This document shows positions 53,836-63,816 of a stretch of 64,000 nucleotides of DNA, piece by piece (the stretch's first letter is position 1; every line of letters begins with the position of its first letter). The notes beneath the pieces were generated by a model, which saw nothing but the letters and a program-made list of their open reading frames with translations, was not told the origin of the DNA and did no database searches. This DNA comes from Pelagibius marinus. GTDB lineage: Bacteria > Pseudomonadota > Alphaproteobacteria > Kiloniellales > Kiloniellaceae. Location: assembly GCF_014925385.1 (NCBI RefSeq), contig NZ_JACSDK010000003.1, positions 1 to 64,000 on the forward strand, given 5' to 3'. The position numbers and the translations under genes are program-made.

Positions 53836-56800
53836 ATGTCCGATCGTACCCTCGACATCCTGAAGAGCCGGCGCTTCCTGCCGTTGTTCGCGACGCAGTT
53901 TCTCGGCGCCTTCAACGACAACCTCTTCAAGAACGCACTGGTGGTCTTGGTCCTGTTCCGCATTGCGGCGGATGAGGGCGGGCGGGGCGAAATGCTGGCC
54001 GCCGCTGCCGCGGGTCTTTTTGTGCTGCCCTTCTTCCTCTTCTCCGCCACCGCGGGACAGCTTGCGGACAAGTACGACAAGGCGCGCATGATCCGCGGCG
54101 TGAAGCTGGCCGAGGTGGCGATCATGCTGCTGGCGGCACTGGGCTTCGCCTGGGAGCGAACGGACTTTCTCTTTGTGGTGCTGTTCCTCATGGGCATCCA
54201 GTCGGCCTTCTTCGGCCCCTTGAAGTACGGCATCCTGCCCCAGCACCTCGACACCAAGGAGCTGGTCGGCGGCAATGCCCTGATCGAGGCGGCGACCTTC
54301 CTCGCTATCCTACTCGGCACCATTGCCGGCGGCCTGCTGATCCTGGCCGACGGCGGGGTGACCGTGATCTCCGGCGGAATCATCGTGGTGGCGCTGCTCG
54401 GCTGGGCGGCCAGCCTGATGATCCCGGCGGCCCCGGCTCCCGCGCCGCAGCTGAAGGTCAACTGGAACTTCGTCTGGGAGACCGGGGAGATCCTGCGGCA
54501 CGCCGCGGCGCGGCGCGACATCTTCCTGTCGATCCTCGGCATCTCGTGGTTCTGGCTGGTCGGCCTGAGCTTCCTCGCCCTCTTTGGGCCCTATGCCAAG
54601 AACGTGCTGGGCGGCGACGAGCAGGTGATAACGCTGTTCCTTACGGTCTTCTCCATCGGCATCGGTGTCGGCTCCATCGGCTGCGACCGCTTGCTGAAGG
54701 GCGAGGTCTCCGCGCGCACCGTACCCTTTGGCGCGCTGGGCATGGCGGTCTTTTCCATCGACCTCTACTTTGCCAGCCTCGCGGCGCAGCCGGCTGTGCC
54801 CCCCGAGGTACTGGCAGGCGTCGGCACCTTCCTGGCCCAGGCGGCGCACTGGCGCATCCTGGCCGACCTGCTGCTGATCTCCATCTGCGGCGGCCTCTAT
54901 ATCGTGCCGCTCTACGCCATCGTGCAGGCGCGCGCCGAGCCCGAGCACCGCGCCCGCACCATCGCCGCCAACAACGTCATGAACGCGCTCTTCATGGTGA
55001 TCGGCGCCGGGGCGGCGGCGGTGCTCTTCGCCCTCGGCATGACGGTGACCGGCGTCTTCCTGATCATCGCCGGGGCCAACGTCATCGCCGCCTGGTACGT
55101 CTGCAAGCTGCTGCCGCAGGAGCTGCTGAAGGGCATCTTCGCCGCGGTCTTCCGCTTGTTCTTCCGGGTCGAGCTGCACGGCCGCGAGAACATCAGGGCG
55201 GCCGGCGACAAGGCGGTCATCGTGGTCAACCACGTCTCCTTCCTGGACGGCGCGCTGCTGGCCGCCTTCCTGCCGGGGCGGCCGATGTTCGCCATCGATT
55301 CCCACATGGCGACGCGCTGGTGGGTCAGGCCCTTCATGGCCCTGGTCGAGGGCTTCCCCATGGACCCGACCTCGCCCTTTGCAACCCGCGCGCTGATCCG
55401 CGAGGTGGAGAAGGGCAAGCACTGCGTGATCTTTCCCGAGGGCCGCATCACGGTCACCGGCGCCCTGATGAAGGTCTACGAGGGCCCGGGCATGATCGCC
55501 GACAAGTCGGGGGCGCAGATCCTGCCGGTGCGCATCGACGGCGCGCAGTTCAGTTACTTCTCGCGCCTGAAGGGCAAGTTCCGCCTCAGCCTCTTCCCTA
55601 AGATCACGATTACCGTGCTGCCGCCGCGCCACTTCGAGATTCCGGCGGAAGCGCGCGGGCGCAAACGCCGGCAACTGTCCGGCGACGCGCTCTACGAGGT
55701 TATGTCGGACATGATGTTCCGCATTCATCACCAGGAACCGCGCACCCTGTTCCAGGCGCTGCTGGAGGCGCGCTCCCTGCACGGCGGCGGCAAGCCCGCG
55801 GTGGAAGACATCGAACGCAAGCCGCTGACCTACGACCGCCTGCTGACCGGCGCCCTGGTGCTGGGCCGCCATATGGCGAAGGGTTCCCGCAGAGGCGATG
55901 TCGTCGGCCTCATGCTGCCCTCGGCCAGCGGCGCCGCGGTCTCCTTCTTCGCGCTGCAGGCCTTCGGGCGGGTGCCGGCCATGCTGAACTTCACGGCGGG
56001 CAGCGCCAATCTGATCTCGGCCTGCAAGACGGCGGAGATCGAGACGGTCTACACCTCCCGCCGCTTTGTCGAGCAGGCCAAGCTGGAGCAGGTCGCCGAG
56101 GCGCTCTCCAAGGAGGTGAAGCTCGTCTACCTGGAGGACCTGCGCCGCGAGATCGGCTTCTTCTCGAAGCTCTACGGGCTGGTCCTGCGGCCCTTCGCCG
56201 GCGCGCTCCATGCGCGGGCCTGCGGCGCCACGGGCCTGGACCCCGCGGCGCCGGCCCTGGTGCTCTTCACCTCCGGTTCGGAAGGCACCCCCAAGGGCGT
56301 GGTGCTGAGCCACGACAACCTGCTGGCCAACTGCCGTCAGCTCGCCGCGCGCATCGACTTCAATCCGACCGACAGCGTGTTCAACGCCCTGCCGGTCTTC
56401 CACTCCTTCGGCCTGACCGGCGGCCTGCTGCTGCCGCTGTTCTCCGGCGTAAAGACCTTCATGTATCCCTCGCCGCTGCACTACCGCATCGTGCCGGTGT
56501 TGGCTTACGACACCAACGCCACGATCATGTTCGGCACCGACACCTTCCTGGCCGGCTACGCCCGCATGGCGCATCCCTACGACTTCTACGCCATGCGCTA
56601 TGTCTTCGCCGGCGCCGAGCGGGTGCGCGAGGAAACCCGCCGCCTGTGGATGGAGAAGTTCGGCCTGCGCATTCTGGAAGGCTACGGCGCCACCGAGTGC
56701 GCGCCGGTCATCGCCGTCAACTCGCCGATGCATTTCAAGGCCGGCACTGTCGGTCGCCTGTTGCCGGGCCTCCACCACCGCCTCGAGCCGGTGCCGGGCG

Positions 56801-57294
56801 TGGCGGAGGGCGGGCGCCTGCTGGTCGCCGGTCCCAACGTCATGCTGGGCTACCTCAAGGCGGAGAATCCCGGCGCCCTCGAGCGCCCCGAAGACGGTTG
56901 GTACGACACCGGCGACATCGTCGACATCGACGCGGAGGGTTATGTCACCATCCTCGGCCGCGCCAAGCGCTTCGCCAAGGTCGCCGGCGAGATGATCTCC
57001 CTCGGCGCGGTGGAAAACCTGGTAAGCGCCCTCTGGCCCGACGAGATGCACGCCGTCGTCGCCCTGCCGGATGCGCGCAAGGGCGAGCAGCTGGTGCTGC
57101 TGACCGAGCGCGAGGGCGCGAAGCGGGAAGAGATTTCCGCCTACGCCCGTGCCGAAGGCGCCAGCGAGCTGGCGGTGCCGCGGCAGATTTTCTGCATCGA
57201 CAAGCTGCCGCTGCTGGGCAGCGGCAAGGTCGACTATCCCGCGGCCAAGGTTTTGGCCGAACAATTCGTGGGCGGTCCCGTCGGGGCCGCCTGA
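53836..57294 (+). CDS. aas: Fused LplT-like transporter / PlsC acyltransferase / acyl-ACP synthetase
   Basis: This 1152-residue protein combines three parts: an MFS-type lysophospholipid flippase like LplT (1 to about 420, FLGAFNDNLFKNALVVL at the start), a PlsC acyltransferase (about 430-640) with the HX4D motif at H466 (NHVSFLD) and FPEGRITVTG, and an AMP-forming acyl-ACP synthetase (about 650-1150) with the phosphate loop FTSGSEGTPKG near 811 and GYGATECAPV. In E. coli LplT and Aas are separate neighbouring genes; here one chain could import lyso-phospholipid and re-acylate it. It has no frameshift. Confidence 0.9.
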   Translation: MSDRTLDILKSRRFLPLFATQFLGAFNDNLFKNALVVLVLFRIAADEGGRGEMLAAAAAGLFVLPFFLFSATAGQLADKYDKARMIRGVKLAEVAIMLLAALGFAWERTDFLFVVLFLMGIQSAFFGPLKYGILPQHLDTKELVGGNALIEAATFLAILLGTIAGGLLILADGGVTVISGGIIVVALLGWAASLMIPAAPAPAPQLKVNWNFVWETGEILRHAAARRDIFLSILGISWFWLVGLSFLALFGPYAKNVLGGDEQVITLFLTVFSIGIGVGSIGCDRLLKGEVSARTVPFGALGMAVFSIDLYFASLAAQPAVPPEVLAGVGTFLAQAAHWRILADLLLISICGGLYIVPLYAIVQARAEPEHRARTIAANNVMNALFMVIGAGAAAVLFALGMTVTGVFLIIAGANVIAAWYVCKLLPQELLKGIFAAVFRLFFRVELHGRENIRAAGDKAVIVVNHVSFLDGALLAAFLPGRPMFAIDSHMATRWWVRPFMALVEGFPMDPTSPFATRALIREVEKGKHCVIFPEGRITVTGALMKVYEGPGMIADKSGAQILPVRIDGAQFSYFSRLKGKFRLSLFPKITITVLPPRHFEIPAEARGRKRRQLSGDALYEVMSDMMFRIHHQEPRTLFQALLEARSLHGGGKPAVEDIERKPLTYDRLLTGALVLGRHMAKGSRRGDVVGLMLPSASGAAVSFFALQAFGRVPAMLNFTAGSANLISACKTAEIETVYTSRRFVEQAKLEQVAEALSKEVKLVYLEDLRREIGFFSKLYGLVLRPFAGALHARACGATGLDPAAPALVLFTSGSEGTPKGVVLSHDNLLANCRQLAARIDFNPTDSVFNALPVFHSFGLTGGLLLPLFSGVKTFMYPSPLHYRIVPVLAYDTNATIMFGTDTFLAGYARMAHPYDFYAMRYVFAGAERVREETRRLWMEKFGLRILEGYGATECAPVIAVNSPMHFKAGTVGRLLPGLHHRLEPVPGVAEGGRLLVAGPNVMLGYLKAENPGALERPEDGWYDTGDIVDIDAEGYVTILGRAKRFAKVAGEMISLGAVENLVSALWPDEMHAVVALPDARKGEQLVLLTEREGAKREEISAYARAEGASELAVPRQIFCIDKLPLLGSGKVDYPAAKVLAEQFVGGPVGAA

Positions 57295-57321
57295 GCGCAG
57301 CTTACGCGAAGGAGCGGGGAC

Positions 57322-60159
57322 ATGGACGAGGTCTTCTGGGTTCTCATGGGCGGCTCGCTGGTGCTCTACCTGCTGATCGGCCCGGCACTCGGCATCGCCG
57401 CCTTCGCCCGCGGCGGCGGAGGGAGCATAGCGCAGGAGCTGACCAGCCTGCGCAAGCGGATCGATGAATTGAACCGTGAAGTCGCGGCGCTGCGCCGGCG
57501 GCTCGACGGCCGCGCGGAGGCCGCCGCGCCGTCGCCGGAGGCCGCGCCAGAACCGGCCCCCGAACCGGCCCCCGAACCCGAGTCGGAGCCAGAGCCCGCA
57601 GCGGAGCCGGAAGCCGTGTCCGAGCCGGCTGCCGGGCCCGCGGCCCCGCCGCCGCCCGCCGCGCCGCCTTCCACGCCGGCGCCGGGCCTCAGCATCGAGC
57701 AGTGGCTGACTTCGCGCGGCCTCATCTGGCTGGGCGGCATCACGCTGGCCCTGGCCGGCCTGTTCCTCGCCAAGTACAGCTACGAGCGCGGCTGGCTGGC
57801 CCTCGGGCCGGCGGCGCGCTGCGGCGCCGGCTTCCTCTTCGGCCTCGCGCTGACCGCCGGCGGCGAGTGGCTGCGCCGGCGCCCGCTGCAGCGGGCCATC
57901 GCCGCCATCGGCCCCAACTACCTGCCGCCGGCGCTGACCGCGGCGGGCCTCTCCTCGGCCTTCGCCAGCATCTACGCCGCCCACGCCCTTTACGGCCTGA
58001 TGCCGCCGCTGCTGGCCTTCCTGCTGTTGGCGCTGGTCGCTTTTGCCGCCTTCGCGCTGGCGATCCTGCAGGGCCCGCTGATCGCCGTCCTGGCCCTGCT
58101 CGGCGGTTTCGCAACGCCAATACTGGTGAGCACGCCCGAGCCTTCGGCCTGGGGCCTGTTCTCCTACCTGCTGGTGCTCACCGCGGCGGCCCTGGCGCTC
58201 ACGCGCTACATGGCCTGCTGGTGGCTCGCCTGGGGGGCGCTGGCCGGCGCCGTGCTGTGGCCGCTGCTGTGGTTCGCCGCCCTCTGGTCGCCCTGGGACA
58301 GCCCGGCGCTGGCTGTCTACGTGGTGCTGCTGGCCGGGCTGTTCCTGGCCCTGCGCTACCGTGTCGAGGCGGCGACGGACGACGGCCCCTGGCCGAAGAC
58401 CACGCCCGACCAGATCGCCTGGGCCGGCGCCCTGGCGAGCGCCGTCCTCGGCTTCATCCTGGTGCGCATGGACGGCTACGACCCGGTTTCCCTCATTGCC
58501 GTCTTCCTGCTGGCCGTTCTCTTCCTTGCCGCCGCCTGGCGCGAGCCGGTCTTCGAGGGCCTGGTGGTCGCCGGCGCCCTGCTGGCCCTGGCTGTGGTCG
58601 CCTTCTGGCATCTGCCGGCCATCGCCGACTGGCCCGCCTTCACCCACGACTACCGCGGCGAGGGCTATGCCGGGGCCCTGGGGCCGGTGGTGCCGCCGCA
58701 GCTCTCGGCTTTCGTGCTGGTCTGCCTGCTGTTCGGCGCGCTTTTCGCCGCTGCCGGCTTTCTGGTCCTGGCCCGGGCCAGGCGCCCGGTCATCTGGGCC
58801 GCCGTTTCCGCCGGCCTGCCGGTGGCGCTGCTGGCCGTCGCCTACTGGCGGGTCACCGGCCTGGGCGTCGATCTTGCCTGGTCGGCGGCGGCCGCCGGCC
58901 TGGCGCTGCTCGGCCTCGGCGCGGCGGCGCAGCTTCACCGCCGACCGCCCCGTCCCGCCGAAGAGCGGCTGGCGGGGGATTGCGTCAATGACCTGCTGCT
59001 GGCCATCTATGCCCTGGGCGGTGTCGCCGCCCTGGGGCTGGCCTTCGCCATGGCCCTGGAGCAGGCCTGGCTCACCGTCGCCCTCTCGCTGCAGCTGGCC
59101 GCCGTCGCCTGGGTCGCCGGCAGCTTGAAGCTGCGCAGCCTGCGCCTGGCCGCTTTCGCGCTTGCCGGCACGGTGCTGGTGCGCCTGGTGCTGAACTACA
59201 ACGTCCTCGACTACCCGCTGGGCAGCCTGCCGGGGGTCAACTGGATTTCCTACGGCTATGGCGTGCCGGCCCTGGCCTTCTGGTGGTCGGCGCGGCGCTT
59301 TCGCAAGCTGGTTTCCGGCTGGCCCTCCGACAGGTCTGGGGAACTGCTGGTGCTGCTGCTGGAGGGCGGCGCCCTGGTGCTTGCCTGGTTGCTGGTGACC
59401 CTGGAGATCCGCAGCCTCATCGCCGGCGACCTCGCCAGCCGGACCTACGACCTGGCCGAGCAGTCGCTGCAGACCGTGGCCTGGCTCGCCATGGCCTACG
59501 GCTGGCTGCGCGCCTACCGGGTCACCGGCCGCAAGGTGCTGCTGTGGGGCTGGCGCGTGCTGGCCGGGCTCGCCGCGCTGCATTCGGCGCTCTTCCCGCT
59601 GCTGCTGGGCAACCCCTTGTGGAACGCGGTGAACGTCGGCGACTGGCCGCTGCTGAACCTCCTGGCGCTGGCCTATCTGCTGCCCGGCGTCTTCGCACTG
59701 CTCTTCGCCTGGGAGCTGCGCCGGGACGGCCAGCGCAAGGCGGCCATCGCGGCGGCGGTCTACGCCCTGCTGCTGGTCTTCACCTGGCTGACGCTGGAGG
59801 TGCGCCACGCCTTCCACGGCCCCTGGCTGTTCCTCCATGTCACCACCGACGCCGAGCTGATGGCCTATTCCCTGGTCTGGCTCGGCTATGCCTGGCTGCT
59901 CTTCGGCTGCGGCCTGAAGACCGGCTTCGCCAGCCTGCGCTACGCCTCCCTGGCGGTGCTGGCTGTGGCCACCGGCAAGGTGCTGCTGTTCGACTGGGGG
60001 GCGCTGGAGGGCCTGTACCGCTTCATTTCCTTCGCCGCCCTGGGGTTCAGCCTGCTGGGGATCCCCTTCCTCTATCAGCGCTTCGTCTTCCCGCCGCGTA
60101 CAGGAGCGGCGGCGAGTGGGCCGGCGGCGGGCGAGGCAGCCCCTGAGCGATCCGATTAG
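57322..60159 (+). CDS. DUF2339 multi-pass membrane protein
   Basis: This 945-residue protein has an N-terminal anchor (about 5-27), a short coiled coil (LTSLRKRIDELNREVAAL), a low-complexity Pro/Ala/Glu linker (about 60-125) and about 20 or more transmembrane helices starting around 140, the DUF2339 pattern. It is unusually repetitive (Leu/Ala/Gly rich). Function is unknown; some members are called putative membrane remodelling or polymer-related. It follows the acyltransferase by 27 bases with a GAAGGAG site. Confidence 0.85.
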   Translation: MDEVFWVLMGGSLVLYLLIGPALGIAAFARGGGGSIAQELTSLRKRIDELNREVAALRRRLDGRAEAAAPSPEAAPEPAPEPAPEPESEPEPAAEPEAVSEPAAGPAAPPPPAAPPSTPAPGLSIEQWLTSRGLIWLGGITLALAGLFLAKYSYERGWLALGPAARCGAGFLFGLALTAGGEWLRRRPLQRAIAAIGPNYLPPALTAAGLSSAFASIYAAHALYGLMPPLLAFLLLALVAFAAFALAILQGPLIAVLALLGGFATPILVSTPEPSAWGLFSYLLVLTAAALALTRYMACWWLAWGALAGAVLWPLLWFAALWSPWDSPALAVYVVLLAGLFLALRYRVEAATDDGPWPKTTPDQIAWAGALASAVLGFILVRMDGYDPVSLIAVFLLAVLFLAAAWREPVFEGLVVAGALLALAVVAFWHLPAIADWPAFTHDYRGEGYAGALGPVVPPQLSAFVLVCLLFGALFAAAGFLVLARARRPVIWAAVSAGLPVALLAVAYWRVTGLGVDLAWSAAAAGLALLGLGAAAQLHRRPPRPAEERLAGDCVNDLLLAIYALGGVAALGLAFAMALEQAWLTVALSLQLAAVAWVAGSLKLRSLRLAAFALAGTVLVRLVLNYNVLDYPLGSLPGVNWISYGYGVPALAFWWSARRFRKLVSGWPSDRSGELLVLLLEGGALVLAWLLVTLEIRSLIAGDLASRTYDLAEQSLQTVAWLAMAYGWLRAYRVTGRKVLLWGWRVLAGLAALHSALFPLLLGNPLWNAVNVGDWPLLNLLALAYLLPGVFALLFAWELRRDGQRKAAIAAAVYALLLVFTWLTLEVRHAFHGPWLFLHVTTDAELMAYSLVWLGYAWLLFGCGLKTGFASLRYASLAVLAVATGKVLLFDWGALEGLYRFISFAALGFSLLGIPFLYQRFVFPPRTGAAASGPAAGEAAPERSD

Positions 60160-60283
60160 GCTCCCTGCGGAGTAATGGGGCGTCGCCCTACCCCTTCTTC
60201 GTGCTATGCTGCCGTCAGAAAACCGCATGCGGCGCCACCGGCCAGGGCCTCGGGGTTCCGCGCATAAGCGGGAGGGGAGCAGG

Positions 60284-60661
60284 GTGTCACAACGGGTTCT
60301 CGTCGTCGAAGACGAGCCGAATATTGTCGAATCCCTCAGTTTTCTGATGAAGCAAGAGGGCTTCGACGTGAAGATCGCGCAGGACGGCACGACGGCCTTG
60401 CGCATCGTGGAAAGCGACGTGCCGGACTTGGTGGTCCTGGACGTCATGCTGCCGCGGCGCGACGGCTACGACGTCTGCAAGGCGATCAGGGCCAACCGCA
60501 AGCTGGACGATGTGCGGATCATGATGCTGTCGGCCAAGGGGCGCGAACTGGACCGGCGCAAGGGCTTGGAACTCGGCGCCGATGACTACGTCACGAAACC
60601 CTTTTCGACCCGCGATCTGGTCGACCGGGTCCGGGCGCTGCTCGGCCTGCCGCCGGAGTAG
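60284..60661 (+). CDS. Single-domain response regulator
   Basis: This 125-residue CheY-like receiver has the phosphoacceptor D53 in VVLDVMLP, acidic pair at E9-D10, and K105 in VTKPFSTRD. There is no output domain. The GTG start is fixed by GGAGGGGAG upstream. It precedes a small membrane protein and a symporter-kinase, and is the likely phosphotransfer partner of that kinase; such relay partners without DNA-binding domain need a further partner. Confidence 0.85.
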   Translation: MSQRVLVVEDEPNIVESLSFLMKQEGFDVKIAQDGTTALRIVESDVPDLVVLDVMLPRRDGYDVCKAIRANRKLDDVRIMMLSAKGRELDRRKGLELGADDYVTKPFSTRDLVDRVRALLGLPPE

Positions 60662-60715
60662 CCCGATGCCGGCAGCGAGAGCGGGCCTGCGTGGCGCTTG
60701 CCCGGGAGGGTCGGC

Positions 60716-61033
60716 ATGAGCCGGCGCCGCAGCGGCGAGTGGTCGGTGGTGCTCTTCATCGTGGCGCTGCTGGCCTTCAACCCGCCGGTCCTCTCGATCT
60801 TCTCCGTGCCGGAGCTGATCCTCGGCGTGCCCGTTCTCTATCTCTACATATTCTTCGCCTGGGGAGCGGTGATCGTGCTGCTGGCGCTCAACGTCTCGGG
60901 GCTGACCGAGCGGGAGGACAGCCAGCCGCTGCACATTCCCGGCCCGGTGCCGGCGCGGCCGGCGGAGGATCTGGATTCGCCGCTGGTCGGGACCGATGAG
61001 GCCGCGCCCCGGCGCGGCGGCCCGGAGGACTGA
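60716..61033 (+). CDS. Small membrane protein, companion of the symporter-kinase
   Basis: This 105-residue protein has two hydrophobic segments (about 10-27, and 33-62, VLYLYIFFAWGAVIVLLAL) and a hydrophilic, Pro/Glu-rich tail. It resembles the small accessory subunits found next to CbrA-type kinases and SLC5-family symporters, with a FNPPVLSIF / VPELILGVPVLYLYIFFAW pattern. Start ATG 60716 has GGGAGGG upstream. It ends two bases before the kinase start, so they are co-translated. Role is inferred. Confidence 0.75.
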   Translation: MSRRRSGEWSVVLFIVALLAFNPPVLSIFSVPELILGVPVLYLYIFFAWGAVIVLLALNVSGLTEREDSQPLHIPGPVPARPAEDLDSPLVGTDEAAPRRGGPED

Positions 61034-61035
61034 AG

Positions 61036-63786
61036 ATGCTGTCCGGTTGGGGCATCCTCGCCGTCGCTTTCGGCTATCTCTGCCTGCTCTTCGCCATCGC
61101 CTACTACGCCGACAAGCGTGCCGACGCCGGGCGCAGCCTTATCCGCAGTCCCTGGATCTATACCCTGTCCATTGCTGTCTTCTGCACCTCCTGGACCTTC
61201 TACGGCTCGGTCGGGCGGGCGGCCTCCGGCGGTATCCACTTCCTGCCGATCTACCTGGGACCCACCCTGGTCTTTCTGCTGTGGTGGTTCATGATCCGCA
61301 AGATCATCCGCATCAGCAAGGCCCACCGCATCACCTCCATCGCCGACTTCATCTCCTCTCGCTACGGCAAGTCGACCAGCCTCGGCGCGCTGGTCACGGT
61401 GATCGCGGTGGTCGGCATCATCCCTTACATCTCTCTGCAGCTGAAGGCGGTCTCCACCTCCTTCAACGTGCTGCGCCAGTATCCCGTCGTGGCCATGCCG
61501 CTGCAGGAGAACGTGCCGCTGCTGGCCGACACGGCGCTGTGGGTGGCGCTCATCATGGCGGCTTTCGCGATCCTCTTCGGCACCCGCCACATCGACGCCT
61601 CCGAACACCACGAGGGCATGGTCGCCGCCGTCGCCTTCGAATCCCTGGTGAAGCTGATCGCCTTCCTGGCGGTCGGCATCTTCGTCACCTTCAGCGTCAA
61701 CGACGGCATCGGCGACCTGTTCCGCCGGGCGGCCGCCGACGAGTCGATCTCGCAGCTCTTTCTCGCCGACTCCGGCGGCAGCTACCTGCAGTGGATCACC
61801 CTGACCCTGCTGTCCATGGCCGCCATCATCTGCCTGCCGCGCCAGTTCCAGGTGACGGTGGTGGAGAACGTGAACGAGCGCCACCTGGCGCGGGCCGTCT
61901 GGCTGTTCCCGCTCTACATGTTGACCATCAACATCTTCGTGCTGCCCATTGCCATGAGCGGGCTGCTGCATTTCCCCGCCGGCCTGGTCGACGCCGACAC
62001 CTTCGTGCTGACCATCCCGATGAAGGAGCGGGCGGAGTTCCTGGCCCTCCTGGCCTTCATCGGCGGCCTCTCCGCGGCCACGGGCATGGTTATCGTCGCC
62101 GCCATCGCGCTGTCGACCATGATCTGCAACGACCTGATCATGCCGGCACTGCTGCGCATCACCTGGCTGCGCATGACCGAGCGCGGCGACCTCTCGGTCC
62201 TGCTGCTGCGTATCCGCCGCTTCGCCATCGTGGCGATCCTGCTGCTGTCCTTCGCCTACTTCCGCTTCATCGGGCAGCCGGAGGCGCTGGTCACCATCGG
62301 CCTGGTCTCCTTCGCCGCCGCCGCGCAGTTCGCCCCCGCCATCATCGGCGGCATCTTCTGGAAAGGCGGCTCGCGCCTCGGCGCCCTCACGGGCCTCACC
62401 CTCGGCTTCGTCACCTGGGCCTACACCCTGCTGCTGCCTTCTTTCGCGCGGCCGGGCTGGCTGCCGACCTCCTTCATCGAGCAGGGGCCGCTGGGCATTG
62501 CGCTGCTGAAGCCTTACGCGCTGCTCGGCCTGCAGGGCCTCGACAGCCTGTCGCACGCCATGTTCTGGAGCATGCTGGCCAATATCGGCGGCTATGTGGT
62601 GGTCTCCCTGCTGGCCCGCCAGAGCGCCATCGAGCGCATCCAGGCCGTCCTCTTCGTCGACGTCTTCCGGCACTCGGGCGTGCAGAGCGGCTCGCACTTC
62701 TGGCGAGGCTCGGCCACGGTGCCGGACCTGAAGAACCTGGTGGCGCGCTTCATCGGCCCGGGCCGGGCGGAGCGCGCCTTCGCCGACTACGGGCGTATCC
62801 ACGGCATCAACGTCACCAAGCTGCGCGAGGCCGACCCGGGCCTGGTCAGTTTCACCGAGCGCCTGCTGGCCGGCGCCATCGGCGCAGCCTCGGCGCGCGT
62901 CATGGTGGCCTCGGTGGCCAAGGGCGAGGTGCTGGGCATCGAAGAGGTCATGGAGATCCTGGAGGAGACCTCCCAGGTCATCGAGTACAGCCATGGCCTG
63001 GAGCAGAAGTCACGCGAGCTGGAGGCGCTGACCGCAGAGCTGCGCGGGGCCAACGAGCGCCTGCAGGAGCTCGACCGCATGAAGGACGAGTTCCTCTCCA
63101 CGGTCAGCCACGAGCTGCGCACGCCGCTGACCTCGATCCGCTCCTTCAGCGAGATCCTCTTCGACAACCCGGACCTGGGGGTCGGCGACCGGCGCAAGTT
63201 CCTCACCGTCATCGTCAAGGAGAGCGAACGCCTGACGCGGCTCATCAACCAGATCCTCGACCTCGCCAAGATGGAGGCCGGCAGCATCGACTGGGAGATG
63301 GTGAACCTCGATCCCCGCCCCGTGGTGGAGGAGGCCATCGCCGTCACCTCGACCCTCTTCGCCGAGAAGGCGGCGCGCCTGGAGGTGCAGATCGCCCGCG
63401 ACCTGCCCATGGTCCATGCCGACCGCGATCGCCTGATCCAGGTGCTGGTGAACCTGCTGTCCAACGCCGCCAAGTTCTGCGACGAGAAGGCCGGCTATGT
63501 GGTGGTCAGCGTCGAGAACCGCCCCGACGGTCTGCAGATCTCCGTCGCCGACAACGGGCGCGGGGTGCCGCCGGAGAACCGCCAGCTGATCTTCGAGAAG
63601 TTTCAACAGGCCAGCGAGAACCTGACCGACAAGCCGCGCGGGACGGGCCTGGGCCTCACCATCTCGCGCCAGATCATCGAGCACTTCGGCGGCCGGATCT
63701 GGGTCGAATCCTCCCCCGGCAACGGCGCGCGCTTCTGCATGGTGCTGCCCCGGCGCGCCAGGCAGGCGGCCCGCCAGGCGGTCTGA
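61036..63786 (+). CDS. CbrA-like sodium/solute symporter-histidine kinase
   Basis: This 916-residue protein joins an SLC5/SSS-type sodium:solute symporter (about 1-500, 12-13 helices, with WFMIRKIIRISKAHRITSIADFISSRYG), a STAC/PAS-like linker, and a histidine kinase: DHp with H692 in FLSTVSHELRTPLTSI and ATPase domain with NLLSNAAKF, DNGRGV and GTGLGLTIS. This is the CbrA/CrbS architecture; CrbS-CrbR controls acs in Vibrio, and CbrA-CbrB carbon use in Pseudomonas. No C-terminal receiver is present. The regulators' targets here are unknown. Confidence 0.87.
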   Translation: MLSGWGILAVAFGYLCLLFAIAYYADKRADAGRSLIRSPWIYTLSIAVFCTSWTFYGSVGRAASGGIHFLPIYLGPTLVFLLWWFMIRKIIRISKAHRITSIADFISSRYGKSTSLGALVTVIAVVGIIPYISLQLKAVSTSFNVLRQYPVVAMPLQENVPLLADTALWVALIMAAFAILFGTRHIDASEHHEGMVAAVAFESLVKLIAFLAVGIFVTFSVNDGIGDLFRRAAADESISQLFLADSGGSYLQWITLTLLSMAAIICLPRQFQVTVVENVNERHLARAVWLFPLYMLTINIFVLPIAMSGLLHFPAGLVDADTFVLTIPMKERAEFLALLAFIGGLSAATGMVIVAAIALSTMICNDLIMPALLRITWLRMTERGDLSVLLLRIRRFAIVAILLLSFAYFRFIGQPEALVTIGLVSFAAAAQFAPAIIGGIFWKGGSRLGALTGLTLGFVTWAYTLLLPSFARPGWLPTSFIEQGPLGIALLKPYALLGLQGLDSLSHAMFWSMLANIGGYVVVSLLARQSAIERIQAVLFVDVFRHSGVQSGSHFWRGSATVPDLKNLVARFIGPGRAERAFADYGRIHGINVTKLREADPGLVSFTERLLAGAIGAASARVMVASVAKGEVLGIEEVMEILEETSQVIEYSHGLEQKSRELEALTAELRGANERLQELDRMKDEFLSTVSHELRTPLTSIRSFSEILFDNPDLGVGDRRKFLTVIVKESERLTRLINQILDLAKMEAGSIDWEMVNLDPRPVVEEAIAVTSTLFAEKAARLEVQIARDLPMVHADRDRLIQVLVNLLSNAAKFCDEKAGYVVVSVENRPDGLQISVADNGRGVPPENRQLIFEKFQQASENLTDKPRGTGLGLTISRQIIEHFGGRIWVESSPGNGARFCMVLPRRARQAARQAV

Positions 63787-63816
63787 CCCCGGCCCCGGCC
63801 GCTGCCATGCGTTGCG

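Noticed and set aside
54310-60447. 2045-residue open frame on the minus strand opposite the acyltransferase and DUF2339 genes
   Set aside because: Composition is Gln/Gly/Arg/Ala-rich without any domain, it crosses an intergenic gap and opposes two proteins with clear families. It is an effect of high G+C (few stops on the complementary frame).
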